64,000 nt of DNA, from assembly GCF_030272615.1 (NCBI RefSeq), contig NC_081406.1, positions 216,202,997 to 216,266,996 on the forward strand, written 5' to 3'. Shown in pieces: positions 38,832 to 50,112 of the stretch (the stretch's first letter is position 1; each line of letters starts with the position of its first letter). The notes under the pieces are model-generated. The model was given only the letters and a program-made list of their open reading frames with translations. It was not told where the DNA came from and did not search any database. The stretch is from Cryptomeria japonica (Eukaryota; Streptophyta; Pinopsida; Cupressales; Cupressaceae). The position numbers and the translations under genes were made by a program.

Positions 38832-39991
38832 GGAACATGGTTAGGGTAACCTGGGATTCCATCAAAGAAGAGCTGCTTGTATAACCCCAGGTTAATGGGT
38901 CTTCTATGGAACTAGTTCCCAGTAGGGTTGTTACCCATATTCATTCTCACATTGGGACCATGAGTCGGAGAGACTTGGTTGCTTTGGTTGGTAATGGGGA
39001 CTTGATTAGCTGGAATAGTGTTCACAGGCAAGGTTGACTGAATTTTGACTAGAGGGGGTAAGCCATGTTGAGGTAAAGTTTTGCATGGTTCTGTTGAAGG
39101 AAAAACTATAGGAGGAGCTTTCAAATAATTAATTTTTCTTTTAACCTCTTTATTGGCTACTTCTAATTCAACCATTTCCAATTCCCTTTGCAGGTCTTCC
39201 TTCTCTTTCCTCATCATGTCTATCTTTCTGTCATGTGCAGACAACATATGAGAAATTTTTGTTGTAGTCTTAGACCCAGACCCATCTTCCATGCACTTAT
39301 GTTTTCCTTTATCAACATTATTTCTAACAGGTTGTGGGTCACTAAGGACCTCCCTACTAGGTTGCACAATAGATTTGTGTGCAGGGTTGATCTTGACTAC
39401 TAAATTTTCTCTCATGACTAGACCTTCATCCTCACTTTTAGCTTTCTCTGGGGTGAACAATTCAAGATCAACAATCTGTCTTAGAAGCCTATCCGTCTCA
39501 ATCAATTTAGCTTTCACTTCCTTTTCTTTATTTGCTTCTTTCAGTGCTCTTAAGGAAATCAAATGATGAACTCTTCTATTGAGAACCTCAATTTATTGGG
39601 ATACCTTATCCTCATCAAGGAAGATCTCTTCAGAATCAGATATATTGACTTGATCTATATCGATCAGACTAATGTTTCCATCTACTGTTCTAGGTACAAA
39701 ATCCATCTTAACATTTGAACTATTCCTATCCTTCCCAGACAAACTAGCATGAGAGATCCTCTAATTTAAAACTTGGACATCCTCATTATTACCAAACAAA
39801 CCAGAATGGAAACCTAAAATGTCCTACTCAGATTCACGGGAAGAAGAATTTGAATTTGCATATATGGGTCTATCATGACTTACCTGTATGAATGCCTTTT
39901 TGTACGCATGAAGCACTAGATAGCTCATATGCAACTGATCTTTTCTGACCTCTTTGTGCCTACTCAGGTAATCCTTCTTGCAACATCTCAT
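38832..39991 (-). pseudogene. gag: Tat gag N-terminal part
   Basis: Frame from ATG 39991 (MRCCKKDYLSRHK) to the E3 insertion. The region is charged and coiled-coil-like (about 39.1-39.6 kb), then Pro/Asn-rich before joining VPTELRDMLHKFVGNNA at 32817. Stops include TAG at Gln-like sites such as GN-stop-FHRRP. The start choice is the first Met of the open frame, about 320 bp inside the PBS; an alternative Met lies 20 codons in. Confidence 0.75.
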
Positions 39992-40310
39992 GAGGATTTT
40001 TCCTCATGAATGATTTGGTATTCCTTCCTCTCTACATTATACTTGTTTTCCTTAAAATGAATTATGCTTATTCAAGAGCACTAGTTACTTTATATCAGAG
40101 TCTCCACCCAAAAAATATGGGAGAATAAGAAAACAAGCTTTGACAAATCACTTGCAGAGGATTAGATAACAAAAATATTTCCAGATAAAAAGAAATAACA
40201 CAGATGAGGGATAACATGGCCTGCTACAAAGATTGAACACACATCAATTCGAACAAAATCTTGAAGCTAATACAAGCACCAATCCATAGTATAGATTCAC
40301 ACTATGAATC
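39992..40310 (-). other. Tat leader between PBS and gag
   Basis: AT-rich untranslated region; no ORF, no other signal that I can support. Confidence 0.6.
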
Positions 40311-40328
40311 TCCCCAGCAGAGTCACCA
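40311..40328 (-). other. Tat primer-binding site (tRNA-Arg type)
   Basis: The minus strand reads TGGTGACTCTGCTGGGGA, one base from the PBS commonly seen in Tat/Ogre elements. The LTR begins four bases away at TGTTGTTCTC (40333). Confidence 0.9.
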
Positions 40329-40774
40329 CTTTTGTTGTTCTCAAATTCTGATTCCCTCCTATTCCTCCCTATAAGAAATTTTAATAACTTTATTTGCATA
40401 TGAAGAGGACACCAAGAAAATAGAATTCCAGAATAACATATAACAAGGTTTGAATAAAACCTTCTACACTTTCAACTTATCCAAATCTCAGGTGGATATG
40501 CCTTTTGTGAATAATTTCACACTTTTAAATTGAGATCCATAGTAAACCAATGCTAAAACCCTATGGACTTCATCACCTCAATAAAACCGAAACATTAAAG
40601 AAAACTTATGCTCATTTTCAGTATTTGATCCCAAGAAAGATAGAAAGAATTCCCTAACTAATATCAGTGCCTTATCTAGGCTATAGAGTCACCTAAATCA
40701 AGCAAGAGCTCCAAAATTGAACATTCTCATACATTTCATCACTTCATCTTTCATGAACCCCATACATGCCTAAC

Positions 40775-40786
40775 ATATATATATAA
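40775..40786 (-). promoter_or_regulatory. TATA-like tract in Tat LTR
   Basis: An ATATATATATAA-type tract lies about 450 bp from the LTR end, on the element strand upstream of a plausible R region. It is the only clear TATA-like box near the PBS-proximal end; function is inference. Confidence 0.4.
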
Positions 40787-41285
40787 GTTCTTTCCCTTTA
40801 AACTAAAACCGTTTATCAAATTCAAAGCAACAAACAACTGATCTACTGATAGAAATATTCCACGCATATTTAATCCCTCTCCTGAAGAGAAAAGCCAGAA
40901 ATATATCTATAAGATTACCTTACAATCCATGCTTAATTGAATAACCCTAAATTATCCAAGTGAAACCAGCAAACTAATGAATGCACACCAGAAGACAACA
41001 AAGATTTAGGCCCAAAAACTTTGATCTGTATATTTATATTCATTTTGAAAATTTTACATAACTCAAGGTAAGTTCTAAGAGAACCAGAAAACCCTAGATA
41101 TATTCCAGCAGAGTATCTTTAAAAATTCTTGTGATACTCTTTTTTTTAAGTCCTGGTATCCATTTATAACAATATGGATGCAAAACAAGCTTCGAACTTT
41201 CCTAAGAAAAGTTTGTTACAACTACAATTTTCTTCAAAAAGAAGTTACAAATCATTTTCAATCCTAGTGGCCTTTCAGTTTGTTA

Positions 41286-44200
41286 TTATACTACAACATC
41301 TTCTTGAACCTCTTCTTCTTGCACTACATATTTTCTTGTCCATTCTTGGAACACATCATCAGTAGGCCAGGAGAAGCTAACAATCTTCTTTTTCCATTTG
41401 TCCAACCTTTTCCAAGGATTCCTAATTTTCTTAACCTCTGATTCCAAAAAACCATAATGTGATTTTGTCTTCTCCATTTCTTTAATTGTCTTGACAAACA
41501 AAGATGTGTCATTTGTATTGATGAATTCATTAACCCTCTGAGACAAGTTAGCTCCTAGCTCATCAAGCCATACTTGTTTGTCCTTGAACTGATTTGGACT
41601 AACAAAACCCCTAGGAAATAGTTGAAACTTATGTTCAGTATATTCCTTCCTGTACAAGTTGGCTTTTCTCTCTAGACCAGCTCTTCTTTATGCTAATTTG
41701 GTCATGCCTTTTTCTAACTCACAAGTGGATTTAATATTGATATCAGACCTTGCCTCATCATAGGATGCACACATAAGTTCTAAATCCACCTCTCTAGGCA
41801 TCCACTTATTCAAAATCGGCTCCAAGGTAGCTTTGTCTTCATTCAGCTCAATCAAAATATCTAGAGTTCTTTTCATGTTAGTGTGCATGATGGGGTCTCC
41901 TATTGTATTAGTAAAACTCAAAATTGTAGCCCTAACCTTTTCCTCACATTTATTGGCAAATAGGGCTTGAGCCTATTTCATCTTTTCAATTCATGTTGTA
42001 TGGTTTCAATTGCTTGGAAACCTAAGGTCATAGGAGAAGGGTTAAACTCAATGATTGGACTAGTGGGTGGAGGTCTTGCTGGAGAGGATGCAATCATTAG
42101 AGTAGAGGACTCACCTTTCTAGTATTGCCCTATCAATTGACTTTGTAATTTAGCAATGACACTATCCCTAATGGCTATCTCTCCTTTGGCTTCATTATAA
42201 GCCTTTAAAATTGTTTGTAGTTTTACTTGGAGATCAGCCCTCTCCTTAGCTTCCTTCTCAGCCACTGCCACACTGAATTTTGCAGTTTCTAGAACAATGC
42301 TGGTAGCTTCTACCACTTCAGTGTCCTAGAATATATTCACTATCATACCTCCTAGGTAGCTAGATTCTGAGGTGTCCTTCCTTCTTCTGCTCTCATTCCT
42401 CTTTACGGACCACATAACCAAAGAAGCATTATCCTTACTGAATGTCACTCCTTCGAGGGGGTTGGTTTCTTTCCTTACTGCTTCAAGCACTAAGGAATTT
42501 GCTATGTCCCATTTAGGAAGGATTAAAACACCAACCTTTGACACCATTTCTCTCCCCTTTTTAGGAGTAATGGCTTTTAATTTTGCCATCATTTCTTGCT
42601 TCACCTCTTCCTCCACTGTAGGTGCATCTTTGTGGGGTTGCTCATCCTTTTTCTTCTCACATCTTTCCTTAAATTGCTCAATGTTTTGTTTCCAAACAAA
42701 TTGAATAAAAGACCCTGTTGTGACATAATTACTATAAGCCAGGAACTCTTCACTAGCCTGTTTGATAGCATGGTCTAGCTCTTTGCCTTTGAACTCATTT
42801 GTAGTCAAGTTCATTTCAGCACTTGGTGGCTCTTCGGACATTTCCACTTGAGTTTCCTCATAGGTGTAAGCAATCTCCCCGAGACTCCCTAACTACAACA
42901 ATTGCTCAGCCACTGCCTAGTCATCTCCCACATGGATAGGGGATTGGGATGGAGAGTATAAACGTTCACCTTTTTGCAGCTCTTTTCCCACCATTTTCCT
43001 CTTTAGGGACTCTTGGATGTCAATGACATCTTCTATTTCTCTCTTTCATTTTGAATTAGAGGGCTCACCAGTTACCGGTACTAGCACACTGTACCTTGGC
43101 TTCTTGTGCATCACATAGTCACCTGGAGGAATGGCCTTAGCAAAGGCAGGCTTAGCTAGAACTAGCTTAGCCTTCTCAGGATTATTTCTTATTATAGCTT
43201 CCCTCTTTTCCTTCAAAGTCTGCATTAGGTCTTCAAAATAAAGAATTAAGAATTTAACTTTTTCCTCAAAGGGATTAAAACTAGATAGACGGTCGTAACA
43301 ACTATCAAATTGGTGAATAAAATCAAGAGCCTTTTTGTATGCTACCCATTTTTCTTTTCTCAATTCCTGCTCATCCAGATTGAATTCATTTCTAATTAGA
43401 TCCTCGGGAAAATGGAACTGATGTGGTATACCTTTACATACTTCTCTCTTTTTGAACATGCCATTGAAGAAATCTTTAGGGTCAACAAACCTTGATACTA
43501 TAGTAGACAACCTATATGGTTGAAAGAAATCATCAAAGTGTTTCCAACCACCCTTGGTGATTACAAATTAATGAGCCATGGTGTCAGTTGGGAAAATTGT
43601 CCCTTTTCCCCTATTTGTTAACTCTGCCTCTTTCACACCCCCAATTTGCCTCAGGATCTCTGCAATTCCTATCTTCATTGGGACTTGATAGGGGAGTAAG
43701 TATGGGGTTCCTCTGAAACCATAAACTCTGAACATAATAGAGACAAGGTATAAATATATATCACCCCAATTGTGAACAATCTTGATACTTTCAGCAAATT
43801 CTTTAGGCATAAGGATTTCTAAAAGAGCCTTAGGGATCCTAGGGTTTTGTGAGCACAAAAGGATCCTAAGCCTAGATGCAAAACATCTATCAAACTTCAA
43901 GTAAATGGCATCCTCTCTATCCCAATATAAAATTGTGCTCCACAATTGCATAGACATCTCTTCACCATCCTTCTCCCTAACTAAGTCCATTTCCTTTGCA
44001 AAATAATCAGCACCTTTGAACAAAAACATGTGCATAAGGAGAGAGTACCACCCAAAAGGCCTATCCTCACCATTTTTTATACCTACCAACCCTGCATGAA
44101 TTGCATCAGTGAGGTAAGGTGCAAAATCAAAAGGTACTGCCAGAGAGGGGTTCAGAATTTATGCTATCATTAGCATGTAGTGAGTTGGCATGGTGGTTTG

Positions 44201-44860
44201 AGCAACTTCCCCAAAAATTTGACAAAGTGACCAATACATGCCTTTAGCCATCAGAGTGAAAAGATTTAGAGAGAAGGGTTCCCTATTACTAGGTCCTACA
44301 ACAACTAGCCCTCCTATTTTGACAAAAAATTCTTTCAAAGGGCCACTCCTGAGGTGATCTCTCTACACATTATAAACCTGGGCCAGTGTATCAAAATTGA
44401 TTGGCTCTAAATAATTTGATACCTCACTGAGCTTAAACACCTTCCTAAATTCATCATCATTTCTTTCAATTAAAGCTCCCCCATTCACATTTCTCACACA
44501 TTTAGCAATAGGGTCATAGCTATTTGCAATTTGGGTTAATAAATCTACATCCATAAAAACCCTAGGGACTATGAGCTTTCCCACATCTAATTCCCATATA
44601 CTGCTCATTGGAGCAGAGGAATGTCTTTGGCCAAATCCCACTTTGAAGAGTCCCAGACCTAATATCCCTATCTATGAATCCCTTAACCAGTTCCCTTTAT
44701 CATAAAGACCATCTCCAATTCTTAAACGGGGGGCCTTGGGCACTAATTCTTTTATTTTAGCAGCAACATTTGTGGACATGGTTAATTGTTCTAAGAAATC
44801 ATCACATATAGCTCTATCCTGGTAATTTACCTCCCTTGTGAAATCTCTTTGAGGTGCCAT
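41286..44860 (-). pseudogene. ORF-U: large unknown protein upstream of Tat PBS
   Basis: One minus-strand frame from MAPQRDFTREVNY (44860) to about 42000, then a one-base frameshift and the next frame to 41286 (VVQEEEVQEDVVV). It totals about 1190 codons with roughly a dozen stops. The N-terminal 450 residues look globular (GKLIVPRVFMDVDLL; then PFGWYSLLMHMFLFKGADYF; FRVYGFRGTPYLLPYQ). A middle segment has CYDRLSSFNPFEEKVKFL. The C-terminal 400 residues are charged and helical. No gag, protease, RT or integrase motif is seen. The layout (globular head, charged helical tail) parallels E1 ORF2, but I see no convincing sequence match between them. Confidence 0.65.
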
Positions 44861-45159
44861 CTTTAAATTACATCTATTTCAAATTAAAATTCAAACATAT
44901 CTCTAAGAATTTAAACACCCAATGATACCAATTCGAACTTTAACTTCTAAAATGTGTGCAGAACTTACTTGTTACCTAAAGAAAATCACTCGGCGCAATG
45001 GTTCCTCTGCAAAATTCCTTGAAATGATACTAAAATCTCATTGATATGAGGCTTAATATGACAAAAAAGCATTGAATTATGACATTAATCTAGATGCTTC
45101 GACAATGAATTCATAATTGAATTTGAAAAAAGGCTCTAATGGACCGCAAAGAAATTCTC

Positions 45160-46870
45160 AATGTCCTGGCTTTTTGCTATTTCGTGAAGATTAAAAACCT
45201 CGCATCTTTGGTCTACTAAACAACGTCATCCATCAGATCCTCTAGAACTTGCAGGTTCCTTACCTTACCTGGGTCATGCTGCTTAAAAATGGGCCCCACA
45301 TTCCTTTCGTTGTTTCACGAAGGATAACCCTCGCCCATCTCTTTCATGCGAAATAGTGCTGGTCGTTGGATCTTCTACTATTTGCTCAATCTTTACTCTC
45401 CACGGTGACCGCTAATCTTTTCACTAGCCGTATGAAGTCATCACTGCTAATCGTTTTTGCTATTTCACAAACTTTAAAAACCTTGCATCTTCGGATTGAG
45501 AAACAATGCTCATCGTTGGATCTCCTTCGAGATGTGAAGCCTTTAACATCCTTTAACATTCAAAGTGGGCCCTCTGTACGGAATCCACTTGCCCTATTTA
45601 TTTCTCGTAGATAGTTCTTACGTGTCAGTCATTTATTTGTTCAATAACTCCATCGGACTCCACATCTAGACTGCCACATGTTTTATTTAACCATGAATTT
45701 CATCACCCTCGCCGCTCAATCGAAGTGGGCCCTTCACCATCCTTAGGAGCCACATGTCCTACCGACAGGTCATCCTTTTTTCCCTAGCTAGACATCCAGC
45801 TATATTGCCACATCATCCACCACGTAGTCACTAGCTCCTTTTCACCACTTCGTAAAGAGTAAACTTCATGCTACTTCTGGCTATGAAACAACACGGACCT
45901 TCCGATCAACTCCAAGTTGATCGGTCTTTAATAACTAGGAACCATCTATCTGTCAAGCCTGCCATCCTTTCACTACTTTGTGAAGGACAAAAAACATGTT
46001 ATTTCGCCCAGCGAAATAACGTAGACCGTTGGATCTATCTCAAGATGCACCCTTTTTACCTTATGAGCAACCCTTTTGCTAGGCCCACTACCTTTTTGCC
46101 ATTTCGTGAAAGGTAAACTTTGGACACCTTTGCCAGGCAAAATAGTGCTGACCATCAGATCTTCTTGAAGATGATCAGTTTTTAACCGAAGGATTTACTT
46201 ACCTTTTGGGGCCCGCTAAGCTTTCACTACTTCGCAAAAGATAAATCACTAGCAACTTTACTTCATGAATCAACGAGCACCATTAGATCTTGAGAAACAT
46301 GCTCAATTTTTAACTTCACTTTTTAGTCCTCCTGCTCGGGTCCACCATCCTTTCACCATTTCACAAAGGATAAACCTCATCCATCTGTATGCTGTGAAAC
46401 AACATGGACCGTTGGATCTTCTGGGATACGATCATCCATTAACCTTCCTTCTTTAACCCACCAACTAGGCCCGCCAATCTTTTCATTGTTTCATGAAATG
46501 GGTATCGGATCGACTCGCCATCTTGTTGTTAGCTCGAGCCTATCTTCGCACACCTCCGCTAGTCATTGATTGGGAGGAACTAATCTACATCTACAGGGCT
46601 ATCACCAGGCCCAACCCAGTCCTCTCGTACTACAGTTCGCTCTTGCTGGTGCCACCGAACATTGGTGGGGGAGAAGAATGAGTAATTTGTTCCCCTGCAT
46701 GCGATGAAACCGTGTAGGCATAGCAAGGACTCTACCACGTGAAAAAATTCCAATCGTCAGATCATCTTTGAGATGCGTAGTTTTTAACCAAGGGATCCTC
46801 TTGCCTTCCAGTCTTGCCACTCTTTTCACTACTTCGAGAAGCATAAAGAATGGGCTATTTTCCTTTGTGA
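45160..46870. repeat. Degenerate ~125-bp tandem array with hairpins
   Basis: A recurring core of the type TTTCACTACTTCGTGAAGG occurs at about 45178, 45312, 45460, 45845, 45972, 46093, 46217, 46347, 46484 and 46826. Spacing between the better units is 121-137 bp. Each core is a short inverted repeat (TTCAC / GTGAA) and is followed by RCCGTTGGATCTTCT-like and GGGCCCGC-like words. Units are strongly diverged. The register is broken at 46500-46700 by unrelated GC-richer sequence. Confidence 0.75.
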
Positions 46871-46926
46871 ATCCATGTGCACCATTGGATCAATAAGAAA
46901 TTGCATGGTTTTTATGAGGCCCAACA

Positions 46927-47184
46927 AAGAACTAAAAACTTAGGAAAAGGGTGCAAAATAAAACATTAATAGAGACCCACCTAGGGCAAAATGTAAAGGG
47001 TGGACCCCTTCATGACATATCAACCCTTCCACTTAAGTGGAAAAAGTAACACAGAAATAGAATGCATAGACTTCAGATAGAAAATGGGACATTGCAAAAC
47101 CCTAAACCCTTAGAGCAAAACCCTCAGAGGCAAAAATTGAAGTACAAAGTACAATTTTGCAGATTAACGGATTAGAGACAAAAA
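46927..47184. other. Element G internal region, no gene seen
   Basis: Lies between the inferred Tat end and the gag-like ORF. Contains CAAAACCCTAAACCC (telomere-like words) near 47095 but no ORF. Confidence 0.4.
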
Positions 47185-47990
47185 TCACCCAGTAGTCAAA
47201 ATACTGACAACAGCATGCTGGACTTGTTGACTTGCTTCAACATTCTTTATAAACATCTCTTGTAACGTTTGTAGTTGCTTTGACGAGTCTGCTACAACAC
47301 TATTTTGAACATAATTTTGAAAACCTAGTTCTGGAACAATAGGTATTGCAGCTATAGGGGGTACTTGTAAAGGCATCAATGACTATATATCAGGAAAAAT
47401 AGGCATAGGAGGCCTAGAGGCAATTTTACTAGCTTGTATAAGGTTGTTTTCTTCTCTAATAGATATATCATAAGCTATTGGTAATGTAACCCCACCCATA
47501 GATTGAATCATAACAACAATATCGCTATTTAAAGCTCTCAAATAATATAAAAATGCATGTTCAGGAGAGGGTTTTACCATTGTAGGAATTCTATTCTAGG
47601 TTTGCTCAAAATGGTAATTGAAATCAGTCATCTACTCTTACAGTGCCCTCTTGATAGTGGTCATCTACTCAACCCATGATAGGTGATCCGATTTATTTGC
47701 AAATTGCTTTGTTAGCTTATCACCCAAATCATCCCAATCAGTAACTAAATTAATTTGCAAACCCATGAACCATTGAAGTGCTTTTCCTTTCAATGATGTT
47801 GCCAGTAGCCTGAGTGCTAGGTTCTCTTGGGTTATATGGTGGACTGCACATAGAGATGTTATATCTCTTATGCGCTCAATGGGTGTAACATGGTCTTCAC
47901 CAGTCAAACTAGGAAGACTTTTCAGAGCTTCTCCTAGTATAAGATCATATTGGGTCAAATTCAAAGGGCTACCTCCATTGAAGGGTATAA
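47185..47990 (-). pseudogene. gag: Element G gypsy-type gag
   Basis: Minus-strand frame with FNGGSPLNLTQYDLILGEAL, then a retrotransposon-gag core: LRLLATSLKGKALQWFMGL, WDDLGDKLTKQFANK, then FNYHFEQ. It ends in VSILTTG at 47185. At least five in-frame stops lie in the middle, three of them TAG where Gln fits. No zinc knuckle, protease or RT follows before the Tat boundary. It is either a gag-only non-autonomous element or a full one whose remainder lies beyond Tat, outside the window. Confidence 0.8.
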
Positions 47991-48464
47991 AACATGTGCT
48001 CTTGGTACGACCATTGTAAATACTAGAGGATTTACTAGTGGATTCTAGGTAATAGATGGCTAAATTGGAGTAGTTACAAAAAGAGAATTTATACGGGTGG
48101 CAAAATTAGGCTGAGAATTAGGTAGAGGAGAAGAATTAGACAGGAGATTAGAATCTGGAGTTTCAAGAAAAACTACAAGTGATGAACTTTCTAGAAACTC
48201 AATTGTTGAATTTCTTTCTTTTTCTGTCTTTTTTCATTATCCTTGACCTTCTCTATGATGGTGGTAGCTCCATATGGTTAACCAGATCCTCACTCTATTT
48301 GGTTTGATACTTTTTCATATGTTGTTAAGACCTATGGTGCACATAAAACCAAAAAATAGAGTTGCCAGGTACTTAAAAAAAATAACCTCAATAGGCTGAA
48401 ATACTGCTGTCAATACCAAAACAACAACAAAAATGGATTTTCTTTGAGTTGTGATAGTTCAAAA
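47991..48464 (-). other. Element G leader
   Basis: Region between PBS and gag core. A Ser/Pro/Asn-rich frame with stops probably extends gag upstream to about 48.2 kb, but no start could be chosen. Confidence 0.4.
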
Positions 48465-48484
48465 GTGTCCCACCAGGTGTGCCA
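48465..48484 (-). other. Element G primer-binding site
   Basis: The minus strand reads TGGCACACCTGGTGGGACAC, five bases from an LTR start TGTTGTCACTG at 48490. It resembles PBS sequences of several plant LTR elements but the tRNA is not assigned. Confidence 0.7.
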
Positions 48485-48489
48485 AAAAA

Positions 48490-50107
48490 TGTTGTCACTG
48501 ATGATTGCACCTATGATGCTAAGTTTGAAAACAAGCAATCTTGTGAAACATTGAAACACCTTCGAGCCTGTGGGTTACTCAAAGTGAAGGTGAATCTCTA
48601 GAGATCAGGTCAGCTTCCTATTTGGTGAATCTTTTGTAAATACTTTTGATAAGAAAAGGGATAGAAAGCTTGCATGTAATAAAAAAAAATCTATTCTAAT
48701 GAAGGTGATGCACCAAATATCTTATCTGAGGTCTGCAACCTGCATAGCTCACAAAACGTTCAACAAATAACTTTGATTGCTTCACAACTCAACTGAACAT
48801 GTAGATGCATGAACATTTCCTAGAAAGGGATGAATTTCATGCATGCATGAAAGAAAACAACAAGTTTTCACAACTTCAAGTAATTAAAATCAACTAACAC
48901 AAACTAGAACCTACAACTAACACGTATCTGCTTGCACCACAAATTGACTAAATGAGATAAATTAGCGGATAAAAATCATAGGAAATTATCAAATCATTCA
49001 TTCACTAGATAATACAAGAAGTGCCAAGAAGGAAATTTGCTTCTATATTACTAAAAAATAAAGGAGTGTTGTTGTTACAAAACTCAAATACTACTGAGCT
49101 ACAATGCTTTTTTGCAAAAGTGTGTATGCAAAAACCAGAACCAGAGGGAAAAAGGGAGAGAAGGAATATATAGAAATCATGATGAATCCCCTTCAAAACC
49201 CTAAAAAGACTGCATGAGAAAAGCCTGCGAATCAGCCCCAAAAATAGCATAAAAACTCATGCATAATACTGTAAAATACTAAGCTTTACTACTCAAAAGG
49301 ACTGCCATTGATCCTCCTATGAAAGTTGCATGATGAACTAAACTGTGACTATATTAAAAAGAAATCCCACTGAGAAAATCTTATGCATTCTCTGGCAACT
49401 ACTCTTCATGTTGAAACTTCTGTTAAACATGGTTGTGGAAATGATCTCCCTATTTTGCAAGCTTTCCAACACTATGTAACACTTGCATATTCAGACAATC
49501 AATAAGCATCTACATTAATCTTTCATGTAGAAATTCATCTCCTTGCTTGGCGGGCTTTTCACTATTCAAACAACCAGTTCTAAGTACACCCTACAATTTT
49601 TTATTATTGCCAGCCACTCAATTGCCTGCATTGACCATGGCCACTTGCATTAACTATTTTGTTTACTTCCTAGTGGGCCCCACTATTTATCGCAAAATTT
49701 GCATGATTATCCATCGAGCAGTTTCCAACTATAGTATGGCGACCACAATCTAATCTGTCGGGAACCTCCTTTCTTTTTACCTCTACTTGTTTGTTTTATC
49801 TCTCCTATTGCTCTCTTCATCATGGGCCCACGGGAACGAGCGATGATAATGAACTTTGAACCATTGAACCACTTTGAACTATTGAACCACCTTGAACCAG
49901 TTCAAAGTTCAAGTTCAAAGTTGACTTAAAAAATATAGACATTTGCTCGTATGTAGACTTTTGCCACATGTCAGCCTTTGATTTGCTCACGGGTCCACTT
50001 TGTCTGCCATCTAAACCTGGACCCACCTTGTTGCCAAGTAGCAACAATAACCTGGTGTGCAGCTTTTCATTGCGCCTTAGCGACCACCATCTGATCTTTT
50101 TCCTGAC
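48490..50107 (-). repeat. Element G 5' LTR region, interrupted by solo LTR
   Basis: Starts TGTTGTCAC by the PBS and runs to the solo-LTR target site. No ORF supported. A short repeat of TTGAACCA/TTCAAAGT words lies at 49855-49922. It continues after 51637; its far end was not identified. Confidence 0.6.
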
Positions 50108-50112
50108 CATTG

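Larger units (their letters stand above)
28218..46926 (-). mobile_element. Ty3/gypsy Tat-type element, interrupted
   Basis: Minus-strand gypsy element with order LTR (from 40333 rightward), tRNA-Arg-type PBS, gag, protease, RNase H-like domain, RT, degenerate RNase H, and the start of integrase. The integrase is cut by Tekay at 28218, so the remainder and the 3' LTR lie left of the window. E3 interrupts gag. The right end at 46926 (CCCAACA) is inferred from LTR-terminal symmetry TGTTG...CAACA and has not been confirmed by a second LTR. The PBS TGGTGACTCTGCTGGGGA is typical of the Tat group. Confidence 0.8.
40333..46926 (-). repeat. Putative giant Tat 5' LTR
   Basis: The left boundary is firm (PBS). 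The right boundary is inferred at 46926, where CCCAACA mirrors the opposite end TGTTGTT and element G sequence follows. The content, read in element direction, is a GC-richer tandem-repeat block (46870-45160), an ORF of about 1190 codons (44860-41286), a TATA-like tract (40775-40786) and an AT-rich tail. If the LTR is shorter (an AACA end also exists near 40776), the ORF belongs to a different element. The partner LTR is outside the window. Confidence 0.5.

Noticed and set aside
47095-47130. Interstitial telomere (AAACCCT words); similar words at 730-780 and 7300-7350
   Set aside because: Only one or two adjacent units; common telo-box-like words in plant sequence, not a telomeric array.
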